A DNA stretch of 64,000 bases from the NCBI GenBank assembly GCA_050789445.1, contig JAILXR010000001.1, positions 558,001 to 622,000 on the forward strand, in the 5' to 3' direction. Under the pieces are notes generated by a model. The model searched no databases. It was not told where the DNA came from and was given only the letters and a program-made list of their open reading frames with translations. This stretch comes from JAWSVE01 sp050789445 (lineage in GTDB: Bacteria; Pseudomonadota; Gammaproteobacteria; Pseudomonadales; Cellvibrionaceae). Shown piece by piece: positions 17,401 to 25,221 of this stretch; position 1 is the stretch's first letter, and each line of letters starts with the position of its first letter. The translations under genes were made by a program, and so were the position numbers.

Positions 17401-17628
17401 TGATGTTTCTGGTGTAGTTTCCGGTGATGTTTCTGGTGTGGTTTCTGGTGGAGTTTCCGGTGATGTGTCTGGTGTAGTTTCCGGTGCTGGGTCCAGAGGG
17501 GGTTCAGGTGTTATCACCACAGGTGTAGGCGTTGTCCTTTCATCTTCTGTAGTCTCTGAAGTATCTTTTGTACAAGCACTTACAGTTATTAATAAAGTAT
17601 AAAAACAATAAATAAAAAAACGCTTCAA
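14491..17628 (-). CDS. Large secreted lipoprotein: G8 domain and parallel beta-helix
   Basis: Exported lipoprotein of about 1045 residues. I choose the TTG at 17628 because AGGA lies eight bases before it and the product then starts with a compact signal MKRFFIYCFYTLLITVSAC, whose lipobox VSAC is the modification site. The in-frame TTG at 17676 lacks a ribosome site. A Thr/Pro/Glu linker made of about 20 TPET units follows. Next comes a G8 domain (WSDPQTWGG ... GEDVVIPTGKTVRLDID), then a long right-handed beta-helix with NTWIEGVEF, NVIANNLVL and NTVIGNHIADSDGNGFWLS turns. This order resembles the CEMIP/TMEM2 and polycystic-kidney type of G8 proteins, which bind or degrade polysaccharide; the bacterial role is unknown. 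A terminator lies just downstream. Confidence 0.8.
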   Translation of the reverse strand: MKRFFIYCFYTLLITVSACTKDTSETTEDERTTPTPVVITPEPPLDPAPETTPDTSPETPPETTPETSPETTPETSPETTPETTPETTPETTPETTPETTPETTPETTPETSPETTPETTPETPPETTPVTSFQNWSDPQTWGGTTPQAGEDVVIPTGKTVRLDIDTPSLGIVQIDGVLVFARQDVNLTATGITIKGTLEIGSASSPFTHKAVITLTGSTGSSPTSRGIVVNDGTLALYGDSPDIAWSVLNDHANAGTKKLNLASSVNWKADDRIVIAPTDFFNVTPTEELTISSVSSNIITTIDPLQNTRWGKLQYVTSNGMSLTPEPNLQTPSTNPTVLDERAEIGNLSRSILIQGADDVSWNSDEFGAHVMIMGANSNTWIEGVEFYRVGQAGREGRYPIHFHKLSYGSQGNLIPANGTRVVKDSSIWSSSHRCVTIHATNGVTFENNICYDIGGHAIFFEDAVERKNVIANNLVLKVREPTNRLLESERLNGFRGGSSGLWLTNPDNTVIGNHIADSDGNGFWLSFPNGPLGSSKNVPVIPRHVPLGIFRDNVAHSNFSHNVQFDWAPRPESSNGSVGPLQYQPTIDEQPHSENVRFSLDNIRVWKGRVGIWNRVLGATFNNWVSADNTGTFFQGSGFKGLIKDSLTVGESLNNASQWSDVDPNAPPTAFASYHSLFAIQDNLVVNFPLYPGLDAEGHRGISRQTAHGGMLETRDYYLRPIEIGTVSIRNNLLINSEKGFRTAPGDGSGPHFTLSGALWDPHGELTGATPGNYWVYNNPFLTQGTNCVDVVPVNVIDTLLKQVAPNADPYENGKSCTGPYYGLTGFEGANIDDPNLNSFVSELTVNRYDTNGQEIGRWFVPDGRTGNPMRLHIMRHAALVKGGRYAFNFSNYDSNTQQQIPNIPSEDITFKLDMLMRQQDFVTIAVPFAGSATAKAYVSSYRHSDARPGFAPQTVVDLTPANSLAEVDAGNGDLMWHDKSNNKVWIKVVSPPRFQDSYVPDDTNPPLWTNFNGGTWVRVFSCSYISTSTLPNNDAARSVCP
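17243..17493 (-). repeat. 12-bp tandem repeats encoding TPET units
   Basis: About 20 tandem 12-base units, consensus GGTGTAGTTTCT on the plus strand, encode Thr-Pro-Glu-Thr on the minus strand. Third-base changes (T/C) and GAT or GGA variants are scattered among units. A whole number of codons per unit means copy number can change without a frameshift. The array forms an extended linker between the lipid anchor and the G8 domain. Confidence 0.95.
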
Positions 17629-17860
17629 AATACAGTTCCTTTTTGAGTTGCCAAGTTGCCTATTATGAAATTTCAAAGAGAATAAATTTTAAGGTCTTGA
17701 TGGTTACATAGGTCCGATGTTGAGTAAATGACCTAAAGGTTGAGTTATGTTGTGTTGAAGTATGGCTTTTTGTTTTTGTGACACGGGCTGCAAATTTTAT
17801 GAGGGTGAAAATTAAATAAAATAATTTTTGATGCTAGATAATCGTATATGGCTTATCGAA

Positions 17861-17900
17861 ATTAACATTTTATAATATTTAAAAATTATAAAATGTTAAT
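17861..17900. repeat. Perfect 16-bp inverted repeat
   Basis: ATTAACATTTTATAAT at 17861-17876 is mirrored exactly at 17885-17900 with an 8-base centre. All arms are AT-rich. It lies about 230 bp upstream of the G8 lipoprotein start in an otherwise gene-free stretch. It may be an operator or an AT-type hairpin; there is no clear T run after it. Confidence 0.7.
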
Positions 17901-18069
17901 ATTTTTGGCGCGTGAAAAAATCGCATGGTTTAAATAAGTCCATTAAGTCTATTTAGGATTTTAATAACAAGATTTAAAAAGTTTTAAGATTGTAAAAGAT
18001 AATGACTCATATTGTTTAGTTATAATCATTTAAGCATAAATCTAGGTGTTTCTTTAAAACACATTTCAG

Positions 18070-18215
18070 TGATGTGGTTTGTTTGAGTTTATTGTAATCA
18101 CATATCGTTCTGTCATTATTTATTCAATGCGTTCTGCTTCCATTAAGCGTGCGACCCGTTGACGGGTGTGTGCTCTTAATTACTCATCAAACCTTTCTGG
18201 ATCCGAGGAAGATTG
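18070..18215 (-). pseudogene. Decayed IS3-family transposase fragment
   Basis: Read on the minus strand, the region gives RVARLMEAERIE (18123-18158), then after a stop RYVITINSNKPHH (18070-18110). These resemble consecutive pieces of IS3-family OrfB (RVARLMR.EGI, then RY.VTTDSNH..PVA). Stop codons break the frame. A further piece at about 18535-18580 reads FQRELDRALQMVK and could come from OrfA. No terminal inverted repeats were found. The fragment lies in the 17.6-18.96 kb gap, which holds no other gene I can support. Confidence 0.35.
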
Positions 18216-18962
18216 TAAATACAGCGGCTTGCTTGAAGCTAACAACTAAGTTTTCGTGATCAATCGTTAGTTGTCGCGCAGTGTTTGACTCGTTGGTCTA
18301 TCATGCTAATCATAATATCCGCTTGACTAAATCACCAACACCGAAAAGAGTAAATTCAATGTTGATACTTACGTTGTGCTCTTCTAAAGGCATACTTCAC
18401 TAATGTTAATTTGCAACAACAATAGGCACTTTGGGTGAAGTACACTGCGGTCATTTTTGCCCCAGAGGAATCTAAGTAATATACCTATCCCTTTTTTAGC
18501 TGATTATTTTCTTATGAAATCGTTGTCATTTCACTTTAACCATTTGTAGTGCCCGATCTAGCTCGCGCTGAAATGACTTTACTCTCTCTTAAATTCTTTA
18601 GTCTAGCTTTTCTAAGTCTGCCTTTTTTGTCATCAAGGGAACTGTTAAGTGATGGCTGGTTTATCTCGCCCCCCTCCTAGAATTTAAGATACCTATATAA
18701 ACTTATCTTTTAATAGATTTTTCTGGTTTTGTTCACCCATAAGTTTTAAGTGGCCATAGATAGGGCTCTTTAAGTTGGATGCTGCCGATAATCTTTTACA
18801 GTACGTTATTCTCAGTATTTAGTTTTAGGGATTTAATTTTTTTTAAAATCGTATGGCTAATCTTACCAAGAGGTAAGGAATGCTTTTTTAACATTTGATA
18901 ACATTCTGACGTTATAGTTGTTGAAACCGAGTATTCGATAAAAATTAAAATAAGGTGGATCA

Positions 18963-19589
18963 GTGTTAATAAATAATTTAGACGTTAGAATTTTTGATTT
19001 TCTAAAAGTGTACTTTTCTAAAAGGTTGAGTATTTCGGATTCGACTTTAAAAGCTATGGCTGATGCATCCGAAATGGTTTATTTGACAAAAAATTCCTGT
19101 TTACAGAGGGCTGGCGTAAGGCCCACCTATCTATATTTTTTAATTGATGGAATTGTCAGAGAGCATGTTGACCAAGATGAAGGTGCGCGCTTTAACTTAA
19201 CGTTCAGATATGCGCCAGATACATTTGGGGCAGTTTCCTCAATACGAAATAATGCTAACGCACCTTATTCCATAAGTGCGGTGACTGATTGTTATGTTTC
19301 TCGGATGGCTGGGGATGATTTCTTCGATATTTTAAAAAGTCATCCTGATTTATTGAAGTTGTTACTTGTTGAGAATGAGAGCCACTATTTAAAATTATTT
19401 CAACGACTTAAGCATTTAATTGAAAAAGATATTAAGGGGTCTTTGAATGGCAAGGGTGAGTTACCATTGAATGTCGTCCAGAAAATACCTGGTTATCAAT
19501 TAGCATCTTATTTTGGCATCACACCTGAAAGCTTAAGCAGGATAAAAGCCAAAATTAAATGTGAAAGCAAAGCGAAAGAGTCAGTGTAA
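18963..19589 (+). CDS. Crp/Fnr-family transcription regulator
   Basis: Regulator of 208 residues starting with GTG, with AAGGTGG a few bases upstream. The N-terminal two-thirds form a cyclic-nucleotide-binding-like beta roll (LQRAGVRPTYLYFLIDGIVREHV, about residues 44-66), followed by a dimerisation helix. The C-terminal helix-turn-helix reads PGYQLASYFGITPESLSRI (about residues 177-195). The residues that bind cAMP in CRP are not obvious. It is the type often found as a lone regulator of small or accessory genes. Its stop is followed by a long AT-rich gap containing a hairpin. Confidence 0.85.
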   Translation: MLINNLDVRIFDFLKVYFSKRLSISDSTLKAMADASEMVYLTKNSCLQRAGVRPTYLYFLIDGIVREHVDQDEGARFNLTFRYAPDTFGAVSSIRNNANAPYSISAVTDCYVSRMAGDDFFDILKSHPDLLKLLLVENESHYLKLFQRLKHLIEKDIKGSLNGKGELPLNVVQKIPGYQLASYFGITPESLSRIKAKIKCESKAKESV

Positions 19590-19678
19590 ACGGAATGACA
19601 TGTTGTTGAAGCGATGAAAATCTAAATATCGTTTTCATATAATATGTACATATAAAAAAATATTTAACAATAAAATTG

Positions 19679-19715
19679 ATTAAAGTTATTATTTTATGAA
19701 AAAAATAACTTTAAT
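19679..19715 (+). terminator. AT-rich hairpin after the Crp/Fnr-like gene
   Basis: ATTAAAGTTATT (19679-19690) and its exact complement AATAACTTTAAT (19704-19715) form a 12-bp stem with a 13-base loop. It lies 90 bp after the stop codon. It may be a weak terminator. The rest of the 19590-19962 gap holds nothing I recognise, apart from GGAGG before the next gene. Confidence 0.45.
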
Positions 19716-19962
19716 AATAAAAAATTACCTTTTGGTATTGCTCCTAGTTAAGTTTTAAGTTTACTGTCCGCTAAACTTCTATCTAATTATATATGCTAGA
19801 TATATTTGAAGTTTTTAAATTCAGCATGAACAATAATAATGACCACATTTATGCTGTTTAAATAATATTTTAAATTTAGGTTAAGAGATTAGGCAAAGCC
19901 TAGTTGCTGGTTTTCTTGTACTTAAAATTAATAGTGAGCCACCTAAAATTTCTGGAGGATCT

Positions 19963-21150
19963 ATGCAAATAGTTTTACAGTCAAAAAATATCGCGAGAGT
20001 GTGTGTTGCGATGATGTTTGTAATTGGGGCGTCTACTTCTTGGGCGAATTATAATCAGACCTCAGACATAAATGAGACCTATGGTTTGTTAAATAAAATT
20101 TTGAAAAAAAATGAGAGTACGATTGCATCATTTAACAATAGATACGGTAACTCCAGTAGATGCAATAATGTAAAAAGCTGTGGGACAGTCAGCTTCACAA
20201 ATACGGCAGTCGGTCGCTATAGAGTTGACATGTCTAAAGCTGGGCGTGCTAATCAAGATCTTAATTTTCAAGTCATGGCTGTAGGCGATAATAGCGTACG
20301 TTGCAAAGTAGGTAGCTCTGGAAATGTTGGAGATCATTTTAGTTATACTGGTTATCTGAGCATATCGTTTAATGTTTTATGCCATGATTATAGGGGGAGG
20401 CCAGCAAATTCTAGATTTTTGGTAAGTACCGTTGGCCATGGTTCTAGGAATGGGGATCATCTTCATGCATCAGCAAATGTGCATAAAAGTGGTGGTTCAA
20501 GCAGACTTAATCATGGATTTATGAATACGGGCGATTATCGAAACAGCTATTATGAAGTAGAAACTAAGAGGGATCAAAAAGGGATTTATCGTATAAAACT
20601 TCCTGGTTGGCGTGCAACAGATGTTAATAGTGTTAGGTTGACGGCCTATGATGATAACAGTAATTTTTGTACGGTTCTGCCGGATATTCAAGAGAGGACT
20701 GGTACTGGGTATCGAGGGCAGGGGTTTGAAGCTCACGTTCGTGTAACTTGTTTTAACCAAAAAGGTGATTTTTCAGATACAGGATTTAGTTTGTTGGTTG
20801 AAAAAAGTTACAAGGGTCCTACTGGTCGAGGAGTACAAAAAACCATCGCGAAAAAGACAAAAGGTGCTTGGACAGATTGGGATTTTAAAGGCACAGGAGC
20901 TAAGTTAAGTCTTGCTGATACGAATAGCACGATTATGCTTGCTCATAAAAACTATTCTAGTCGAATTAGCTTCCCGTTTGTAACTTCTTTAATGAAGAGA
21001 AAGTATTGTAAAATTGGTAGTTATAAAACAAGGACTGTAAATTCTGTACCTCTATTAGATGTGAAAGTTAGATGTTATGAGCTGAATAAAGGTTTAGCTT
21101 CTTCAGTGCTAAGTTGGAATTTTTCTTCAAACTTAGTATCTATTAACTAA
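19963..21150 (+). CDS. Secreted three-module protein of unknown function
   Basis: Exported protein of 395 residues, with CTGGAGG before the ATG. It begins with a clear signal peptide (about residues 1-28, cleavage after TSWA). The mature part has three similar beta-rich modules of about 95-110 residues (centred near 60-150, 180-280 and 290-390). Each contains a paired-cysteine motif: CKVG...VLCHD in the first, CTVLP...VTCFN in the second, CKIGS...VRCYE in the third. I infer disulphide-linked beta-sandwich domains. I recognise no family or catalytic residue. It is single-gene, followed by a terminator. Confidence 0.65.
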   Translation: MQIVLQSKNIARVCVAMMFVIGASTSWANYNQTSDINETYGLLNKILKKNESTIASFNNRYGNSSRCNNVKSCGTVSFTNTAVGRYRVDMSKAGRANQDLNFQVMAVGDNSVRCKVGSSGNVGDHFSYTGYLSISFNVLCHDYRGRPANSRFLVSTVGHGSRNGDHLHASANVHKSGGSSRLNHGFMNTGDYRNSYYEVETKRDQKGIYRIKLPGWRATDVNSVRLTAYDDNSNFCTVLPDIQERTGTGYRGQGFEAHVRVTCFNQKGDFSDTGFSLLVEKSYKGPTGRGVQKTIAKKTKGAWTDWDFKGTGAKLSLADTNSTIMLAHKNYSSRISFPFVTSLMKRKYCKIGSYKTRTVNSVPLLDVKVRCYELNKGLASSVLSWNFSSNLVSIN

Positions 21151-21174
21151 TACCTTTATAGGTCGTTAAATTAT

Positions 21175-21203
21175 AGGGCTGCTTTTAAGTGGCCCTTTTT
21201 TTA
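21175..21203 (+). terminator. Rho-independent terminator
   Basis: AGGGC (21175-21179) pairs with GCCCT (21192-21196), followed by a run of eight T. It ends the transcript of the secreted three-module protein. Confidence 0.75.
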
Positions 21204-21240
21204 ATATTTTTTTCGTGCCATATTTATTTTAGGATTTATT

Positions 21241-22014
21241 TTGAAAATCAAGATGGTTTTATTTTTTATTATTAGTACGACATTTTTTGCATTGTGCTTT
21301 TATATTAAAAAAAATAAGACGTCTTCTAATATCGTGGTTGATTCTTCAAAAAAAATTGAAAGTATTTATGTTGAGGTAAAAGAATCAATGCTGCCAAAAA
21401 AAGCATTAAATGAAAAATTGGTAGTACAGCCTTTAATTACAGCTGAAACAACACAGTCACACGTTTCATTATTGAATGTTAGTAGGGAGAAAAATGAAAA
21501 AGCTTTAATTAAAGTTTCGGGTAATGAGCAGTGGTATTCTATTGGCGATTTACTGAGTGTGAATGGCCATGTCCTTGAGTTGGTAGAAATATTCATTGAC
21601 CGTGTACATTTATCAGAAAACGAAAATATTTTTACCATTGAACTGAATGAGAAATATTTCGCTGAGCTAGAAGCGGCAGCTATAGAAGAGGAAGAAGAGT
21701 ATTGGAACGAGCTACTTACAAAAGTAGATGAGCCACCTCATGGCATACTAGATGTTATATCGTTCGAACCGCTGAGCGTTGACGAGCAGATTTTTGGTCT
21801 AAAGGTTGGGCCAGGTGCTCAAGGCAATTATTTTTATGATTTAGGACTTTTAGATGGCGATGTGATCATCAGTATCAATAATGTTAACGTGGGTTCGTCT
21901 GACAGCTTGTTCGATGGCATTCAAGCGATGCGTGATAATGACAGTGTTGCTCTCATCGTTATGAGAAATGATGAAAAAATTTTTTTGACGGTCAAGACGG
22001 AAGGTTATAAGTAA
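21241..22014 (+). CDS. Orphan GspC-like protein with PDZ domain
   Basis: Inner-membrane anchored protein of 257 residues. The start is TTG, six bases after AGGA. One N-terminal membrane segment (about residues 4-22) leads to an HR-like domain with EQWYSIGDLLSVNGHVLELVEIF (about 98-120). An acidic linker follows and then a PDZ domain (FGLKVGPGAQGNYFYDLGLLDGDVIISINNVNV, about 184-216). That order is the architecture of the type II secretion protein GspC, which links the inner-membrane platform to the secretin. No other gsp gene is nearby, so it is an orphan here. It may serve another export route, or a T2SS elsewhere. The C-terminal PDZ suggests substrate recruitment. Confidence 0.7.
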   Translation: MKIKMVLFFIISTTFFALCFYIKKNKTSSNIVVDSSKKIESIYVEVKESMLPKKALNEKLVVQPLITAETTQSHVSLLNVSREKNEKALIKVSGNEQWYSIGDLLSVNGHVLELVEIFIDRVHLSENENIFTIELNEKYFAELEAAAIEEEEEYWNELLTKVDEPPHGILDVISFEPLSVDEQIFGLKVGPGAQGNYFYDLGLLDGDVIISINNVNVGSSDSLFDGIQAMRDNDSVALIVMRNDEKIFLTVKTEGYK

Positions 22015-22047
22015 TAGTTTGTTTGAAAAAAAGAATTTTAAGTATGA

Positions 22048-22080
22048 TTCAGCCGCCGCTTTTTTTTGCCAACGGCTGAA
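22048..22080. terminator. Inverted repeat between convergent genes
   Basis: TTCAGCCG (22048-22055) and CGGCTGAA (22073-22080) form an 8-bp stem with a T-rich loop. It lies between the GspC-like gene and the convergent carbonic anhydrase gene and probably ends transcription from both sides, though no long T run follows. Confidence 0.5.
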
Positions 22081-22114
22081 GTTCTTTGAGTAATTAAGGC
22101 TTATAAATAGGCGA

Positions 22115-22963
22115 TCATTTAATCGGAGAAAGAAGATCAGGATTAATGATAAGATTTCTTACACCATGAGCATGATCTTCATTGAAAGTATTGCCCTTAC
22201 ACCATTCTCCAACAGTTTCTATATTGACTTTGGTAACATTAGGACGAACGCTCCATGTTGCTTGGATTGGTGAACCTGTCTCGTTATAACTAGGTCCAGT
22301 CGTTGAGCCACTATAAACTACCGGTGTTCCAGTATTATTGGGAATATTTAGCGCTTGTTTAAAGCCATTTTTTTCTCCAAATGCAGTTAATTTTTTGAAA
22401 TCTAGCGCTTTTTTGTCATTAACTAAAACATAGACTTGGGCTTCTACGCGTAATTGAGGATTCATGGTTGAGTCACTGAGACAAGCCCCCAGAGTAGGGC
22501 CAGGTTCTGCTTGCGCAGATGTGTGGACATAGTGAAGTTCTATTGTATCTCCTGACTGAAGCCCGCCGTGATCGCTTGGGCAGATTTCATGTTTGACTGG
22601 CTTCGCTTCACTCTTATTGAGTTCTCCGGAGTATAAGTATCCCGTTTGGTATCCTTTGCCATCACCATTCCCAGCATATTTTGTGTATTGGCCGCCGGCA
22701 TGCTCTGCTCCTTTGTGGAAATGTATGTTGCACAAGTTCATTTTATCGTAGGAGGGTGCAAGCCCTAGGATAATTTTATTCGTGCCTTCTGCAGAGTCGA
22801 TATTTCGTGGAGACTGAGGGCCAAAACCTTTGCCTTTCGTATTTTCTGCGAGACTTGTTCGTTGTTTGGAAATGATCTTGTCGGAAACTTGGCTGGTTTT
22901 TGCGTCAAGGTTCAGCGACAAAGTTGCTATTATTATTGATGTGGCTGTTATTACTTTATTCAT
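22115..22963 (-). CDS. Delta-class carbonic anhydrase
   Basis: Exported enzyme of 282 residues that would hydrate CO2 to bicarbonate outside the inner membrane. It has a cleavable signal peptide (about residues 1-21). The sequence contains LCNIHFHKGAEH (about 77-88), the histidine-rich zinc site of delta-class carbonic anhydrases. It also shows KHEICPSDHGGLQSGDTIELHYVH (about 127-150) and further conserved Cys and His residues. This is a small, patchily distributed class, first known from diatoms and since found in some bacteria. It is a single gene convergent with the GspC-like gene. A bicarbonate transporter of the SulP type lies 2.5 kb away, but the two are not in one operon. Confidence 0.75.
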   Translation of the reverse strand: MNKVITATSIIIATLSLNLDAKTSQVSDKIISKQRTSLAENTKGKGFGPQSPRNIDSAEGTNKIILGLAPSYDKMNLCNIHFHKGAEHAGGQYTKYAGNGDGKGYQTGYLYSGELNKSEAKPVKHEICPSDHGGLQSGDTIELHYVHTSAQAEPGPTLGACLSDSTMNPQLRVEAQVYVLVNDKKALDFKKLTAFGEKNGFKQALNIPNNTGTPVVYSGSTTGPSYNETGSPIQATWSVRPNVTKVNIETVGEWCKGNTFNEDHAHGVRNLIINPDLLSPIK

Positions 22964-23871
22964 AATTACTCCTATAGATAATAATAAAATTTAATATGTG
23001 TTTGATCCCCCGAAATATTTATCGCTTTTAGCATGATAAAAAATGTAATAATTTATTTTCACGGAATTAATTTCAAGTGCTGTGTAATTTCAATACCTGT
23101 TGATAACTCTATTGTGTATACGCTAAAACGTTATAAATTTTACCGAATCTCTTTTCACCATAATAAAAAGATGGAGAGATTTAACAATATGTTTGGCATT
23201 CATTTACACTTTAGATACATGGACCTTTAAATCGACAATGATTAAAGTGGTACTTTTCAGCAAGTTTAGATTTTTGTTAATTGAGGTGCAATAGTCAGAC
23301 ACGAAAAACGCATTTTAATGGGTCAGATTTAAATCGGCTTTAACTCTAGTTAGAGCTGTGCTAGTGCATAATTCATTATTTTATTTGGGGGTATTGTTTG
23401 GAGAGGCTTTTCCGAAAAAGCATTTAGTTAAAGGCTTAAGTAGAGAACATCATTATAATAGTCGTTGCTTTAGTAATTAAAAACGACAGAAATTAAAAAG
23501 ATAATAATGTTAGGTGGTGGTTAAATGATACTTTTGAGTTTTTTTTAAATGGAAATAAAAGCCAATTTTAGTTTGACAAAAATTAATGTGCGATAGGTAT
23601 AAAAAATTTAATTCATAAAGTCTATGTAATTTTATTGATGGCGGGCTTTATTTTCTAATTACGAGAAAAGTGTAAGCCAATATTTTATTTAAATTAAAAA
23701 TATTTTTTATTTTATTGTTGTTAATATTAATTTTTTATTTATACGCAGACTATATTTTTCAAATGGCCAGCCTCTTTTAGGTGGCACATAACTACCGTTA
23801 GTAAGTTTTTTAATTGGTCATATAAAATACTTTAGCGGTTAATATAAACAGAATAATATAGAGTCGGCATC
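22964..23871. other. Gene-free AT-rich stretch
   Basis: About 900 bases without a supportable gene. A 65-residue frame at 23033-23230 has no ribosome site or recognisable sequence. The region is AT-rich with many stop codons in all frames and no tRNA, repeat array or terminator that I can see until the GST terminator. Confidence 0.5.
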
Positions 23872-23917
23872 CAAAAAAATAATAATTCGAATCTTAAAAT
23901 TACTTAAGATCCGAATT
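23872..23917 (-). terminator. Terminator of the GST gene
   Basis: AATTCGAATCTTAA (23884-23897) and TTAAGATCCGAATT (23904-23917) form a 14-bp stem with one non-Watson-Crick pair. On the minus strand it is followed by a T run (A run at 23874-23880 on plus). It lies 30 bp after the GST stop codon. Confidence 0.75.
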
Positions 23918-23947
23918 GTGGGTGGATGAGGTTGATAGATTTGATTG

Positions 23948-24565
23948 TTAAAACAAAGCGTTAACGTTTGCTACAGAAGGCCGATGGTTAAACGCGTCAT
24001 ACCAACGTGTAATGTTGGGGTAGTCGTTAAAATTAAGGCTAGTGATTTCTTGTAATTGGAAATAGGCAAAGCCGATAGTATCTGCAATGGTGATATTATC
24101 TCCAGTGAAGAATGTTTTATTTGCTAATAAGTTTTCTATTTGAGGGAGGATGTTTTTTAAGTTTTTTTGTGCCTCGGCAATTACAACCGGGTCAGGTTCT
24201 TTTTGGAAGTATTGTTTTTTAATCACTTCTTCCCAAAAAAAAGCACTCATCCATCGACCAATATGTTGAGTTATCGTATCGATAGCGCCATCAATCTTTG
24301 CTGCTGTAAAAGGATCATCTGAGTAGAGTTTGTTTTCACTGATGTTTGCCAGATACCGGCAAATCGTATTGCTTTCAGAAACATATTTCCCACCATGATC
24401 GAGTACAGGTACTTTACCCAGCGGATTCATTGTTAGGTATTCGGGAGTTTTATTCTCCTGTTTAGCAAAGTCGATATTCACGAACTTGTAATCTAGCGCC
24501 AATTCTTCAGCGGTAAGAAGCGCCTTAATCGGATTAAATGTTCTTGCACCATGAATTGTAATCAT
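23948..24565 (-). CDS. Glutathione S-transferase
   Basis: Cytosolic GST of 205 residues. It has a thioredoxin-like N-terminal domain with NPLGKVPVLDHGG (about 47-59) and the ESNTICRYL segment (about 64-72), where the ES pair binds the gamma-glutamyl part of glutathione. The C-terminal helical domain contains ITIADTIGFAYFQ (about 157-169), with the usual capping Asp. Substrate is unknown. It is divergent from an HxlR-type regulator, with a 200-bp intergenic region containing three copies of a candidate operator. This suggests electrophile or quinone-linked control, which is inference. Confidence 0.9.
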   Translation of the reverse strand: MITIHGARTFNPIKALLTAEELALDYKFVNIDFAKQENKTPEYLTMNPLGKVPVLDHGGKYVSESNTICRYLANISENKLYSDDPFTAAKIDGAIDTITQHIGRWMSAFFWEEVIKKQYFQKEPDPVVIAEAQKNLKNILPQIENLLANKTFFTGDNITIADTIGFAYFQLQEITSLNFNDYPNITRWYDAFNHRPSVANVNALF

Positions 24566-24615
24566 TGTCGTCTCCGTGAGGTTGTTTTGAGTGCTTCACT
24601 TCCAGTTTAAAATTG

Positions 24616-24725
24616 ATTGCAAAATAAAAGTGGTTGGATATTAGTGGCTCTACTTTTAATATGCAAGTATATTTACAGTTCTAAAATTGTCTGGTTTTGG
24701 TGTTTTTCCACTTTTGTTATGCAAT
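24616..24725. promoter_or_regulatory. Three copies of an 18-bp operator-like motif
   Basis: Consensus CYACTTTTRTTATGCAAT in the GST/HxlR intergenic space. Copies are 24616-24633 (minus orientation, CCACTTTTATTTTGCAAT), 24650-24667 (plus, CTACTTTTAATATGCAAG) and 24708-24725 (plus, CCACTTTTGTTATGCAAT). The first and third match at 16 of 18 positions as inverted repeats. These are the natural candidates for binding by the HxlR protein, giving autoregulation and control of GST. Confidence 0.65.
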
Positions 24726-24768
24726 TGATCTGCTAGGCTGACAATAGGCGCTTTTATAGGATTCTTCT

Positions 24769-25221
24769 ATGGTTGAAAAGAACAAGCACTCAGTCCGTTC
24801 TCATTGCCCTGTTGCCTGTGGGCTAGATGTCGTCGGTGATCATTGGTCCCTGTTGATTGTTCGGGACCTTTTGTATTTTGGGCGACATGAATATAAAGAG
24901 ATCCTAGAGAGTGAAGAGGGTATATCCAGTAATATTCTGTCAGACCGACTTTGTAAGATGCAGGAAAAAGGCCTGATCAAAAGCATTCCTCATCCAGACA
25001 GTAAAAAGAGAAAACTGTATTACTTAACAATGAAAGGAAAAGATTTAGTCTATGTTTTGATCTCTTTATCGATGTGGGCAACCCGTCATATGACAGACAT
25101 TGTCAAAGCAGGATTTGATGAGGAGGTGATGAATCAAGGGCCGAAACAGTTCGCTAAATACCTTCTTGATAAAACAGCCGAGTGGGAAAAGACTTATGGC
25201 ATTGAAGCTGAAGAAGCATGA
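24769..25221 (+). CDS. HxlR-family transcription regulator
   Basis: Winged-helix regulator of 150 residues. The HxlR pattern is clear: CPVACGLDVVGDHWSLLIVRDLLYFGRHEYKEI, then ISSNILSDRLCKMQEKGLI and the wing DSKKRKLYYLT. Cys14 and Cys18 lie next to the first helix; in several relatives a cysteine here senses quinones or other electrophiles. It faces the GST gene across a shared regulatory region with three similar motifs. A small inverted repeat follows at 25244-25266 (ACAGAGC/GCTCTGT), perhaps a weak terminator. Confidence 0.9.
   Translation: MVEKNKHSVRSHCPVACGLDVVGDHWSLLIVRDLLYFGRHEYKEILESEEGISSNILSDRLCKMQEKGLIKSIPHPDSKKRKLYYLTMKGKDLVYVLISLSMWATRHMTDIVKAGFDEEVMNQGPKQFAKYLLDKTAEWEKTYGIEAEEA

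Noticed and set aside
17243..17493. Possible CRISPR-like array
   Set aside because: The units are 12-bp in-frame tandem repeats with no spacers; they encode a protein linker.
17246..17602. 118-residue plus-strand frame rich in Val-Ser-Gly
   Set aside because: It is the antisense reading of the TPET repeats in the G8 lipoprotein; no ribosome site and pure repeat composition.
21241..22014. Type II secretion operon
   Set aside because: Only one GspC-like gene is present; no gspD-M neighbours.
23033..23230. 65-residue plus-strand frame
   Set aside because: No Shine-Dalgarno sequence, no recognisable sequence, in AT-rich DNA.
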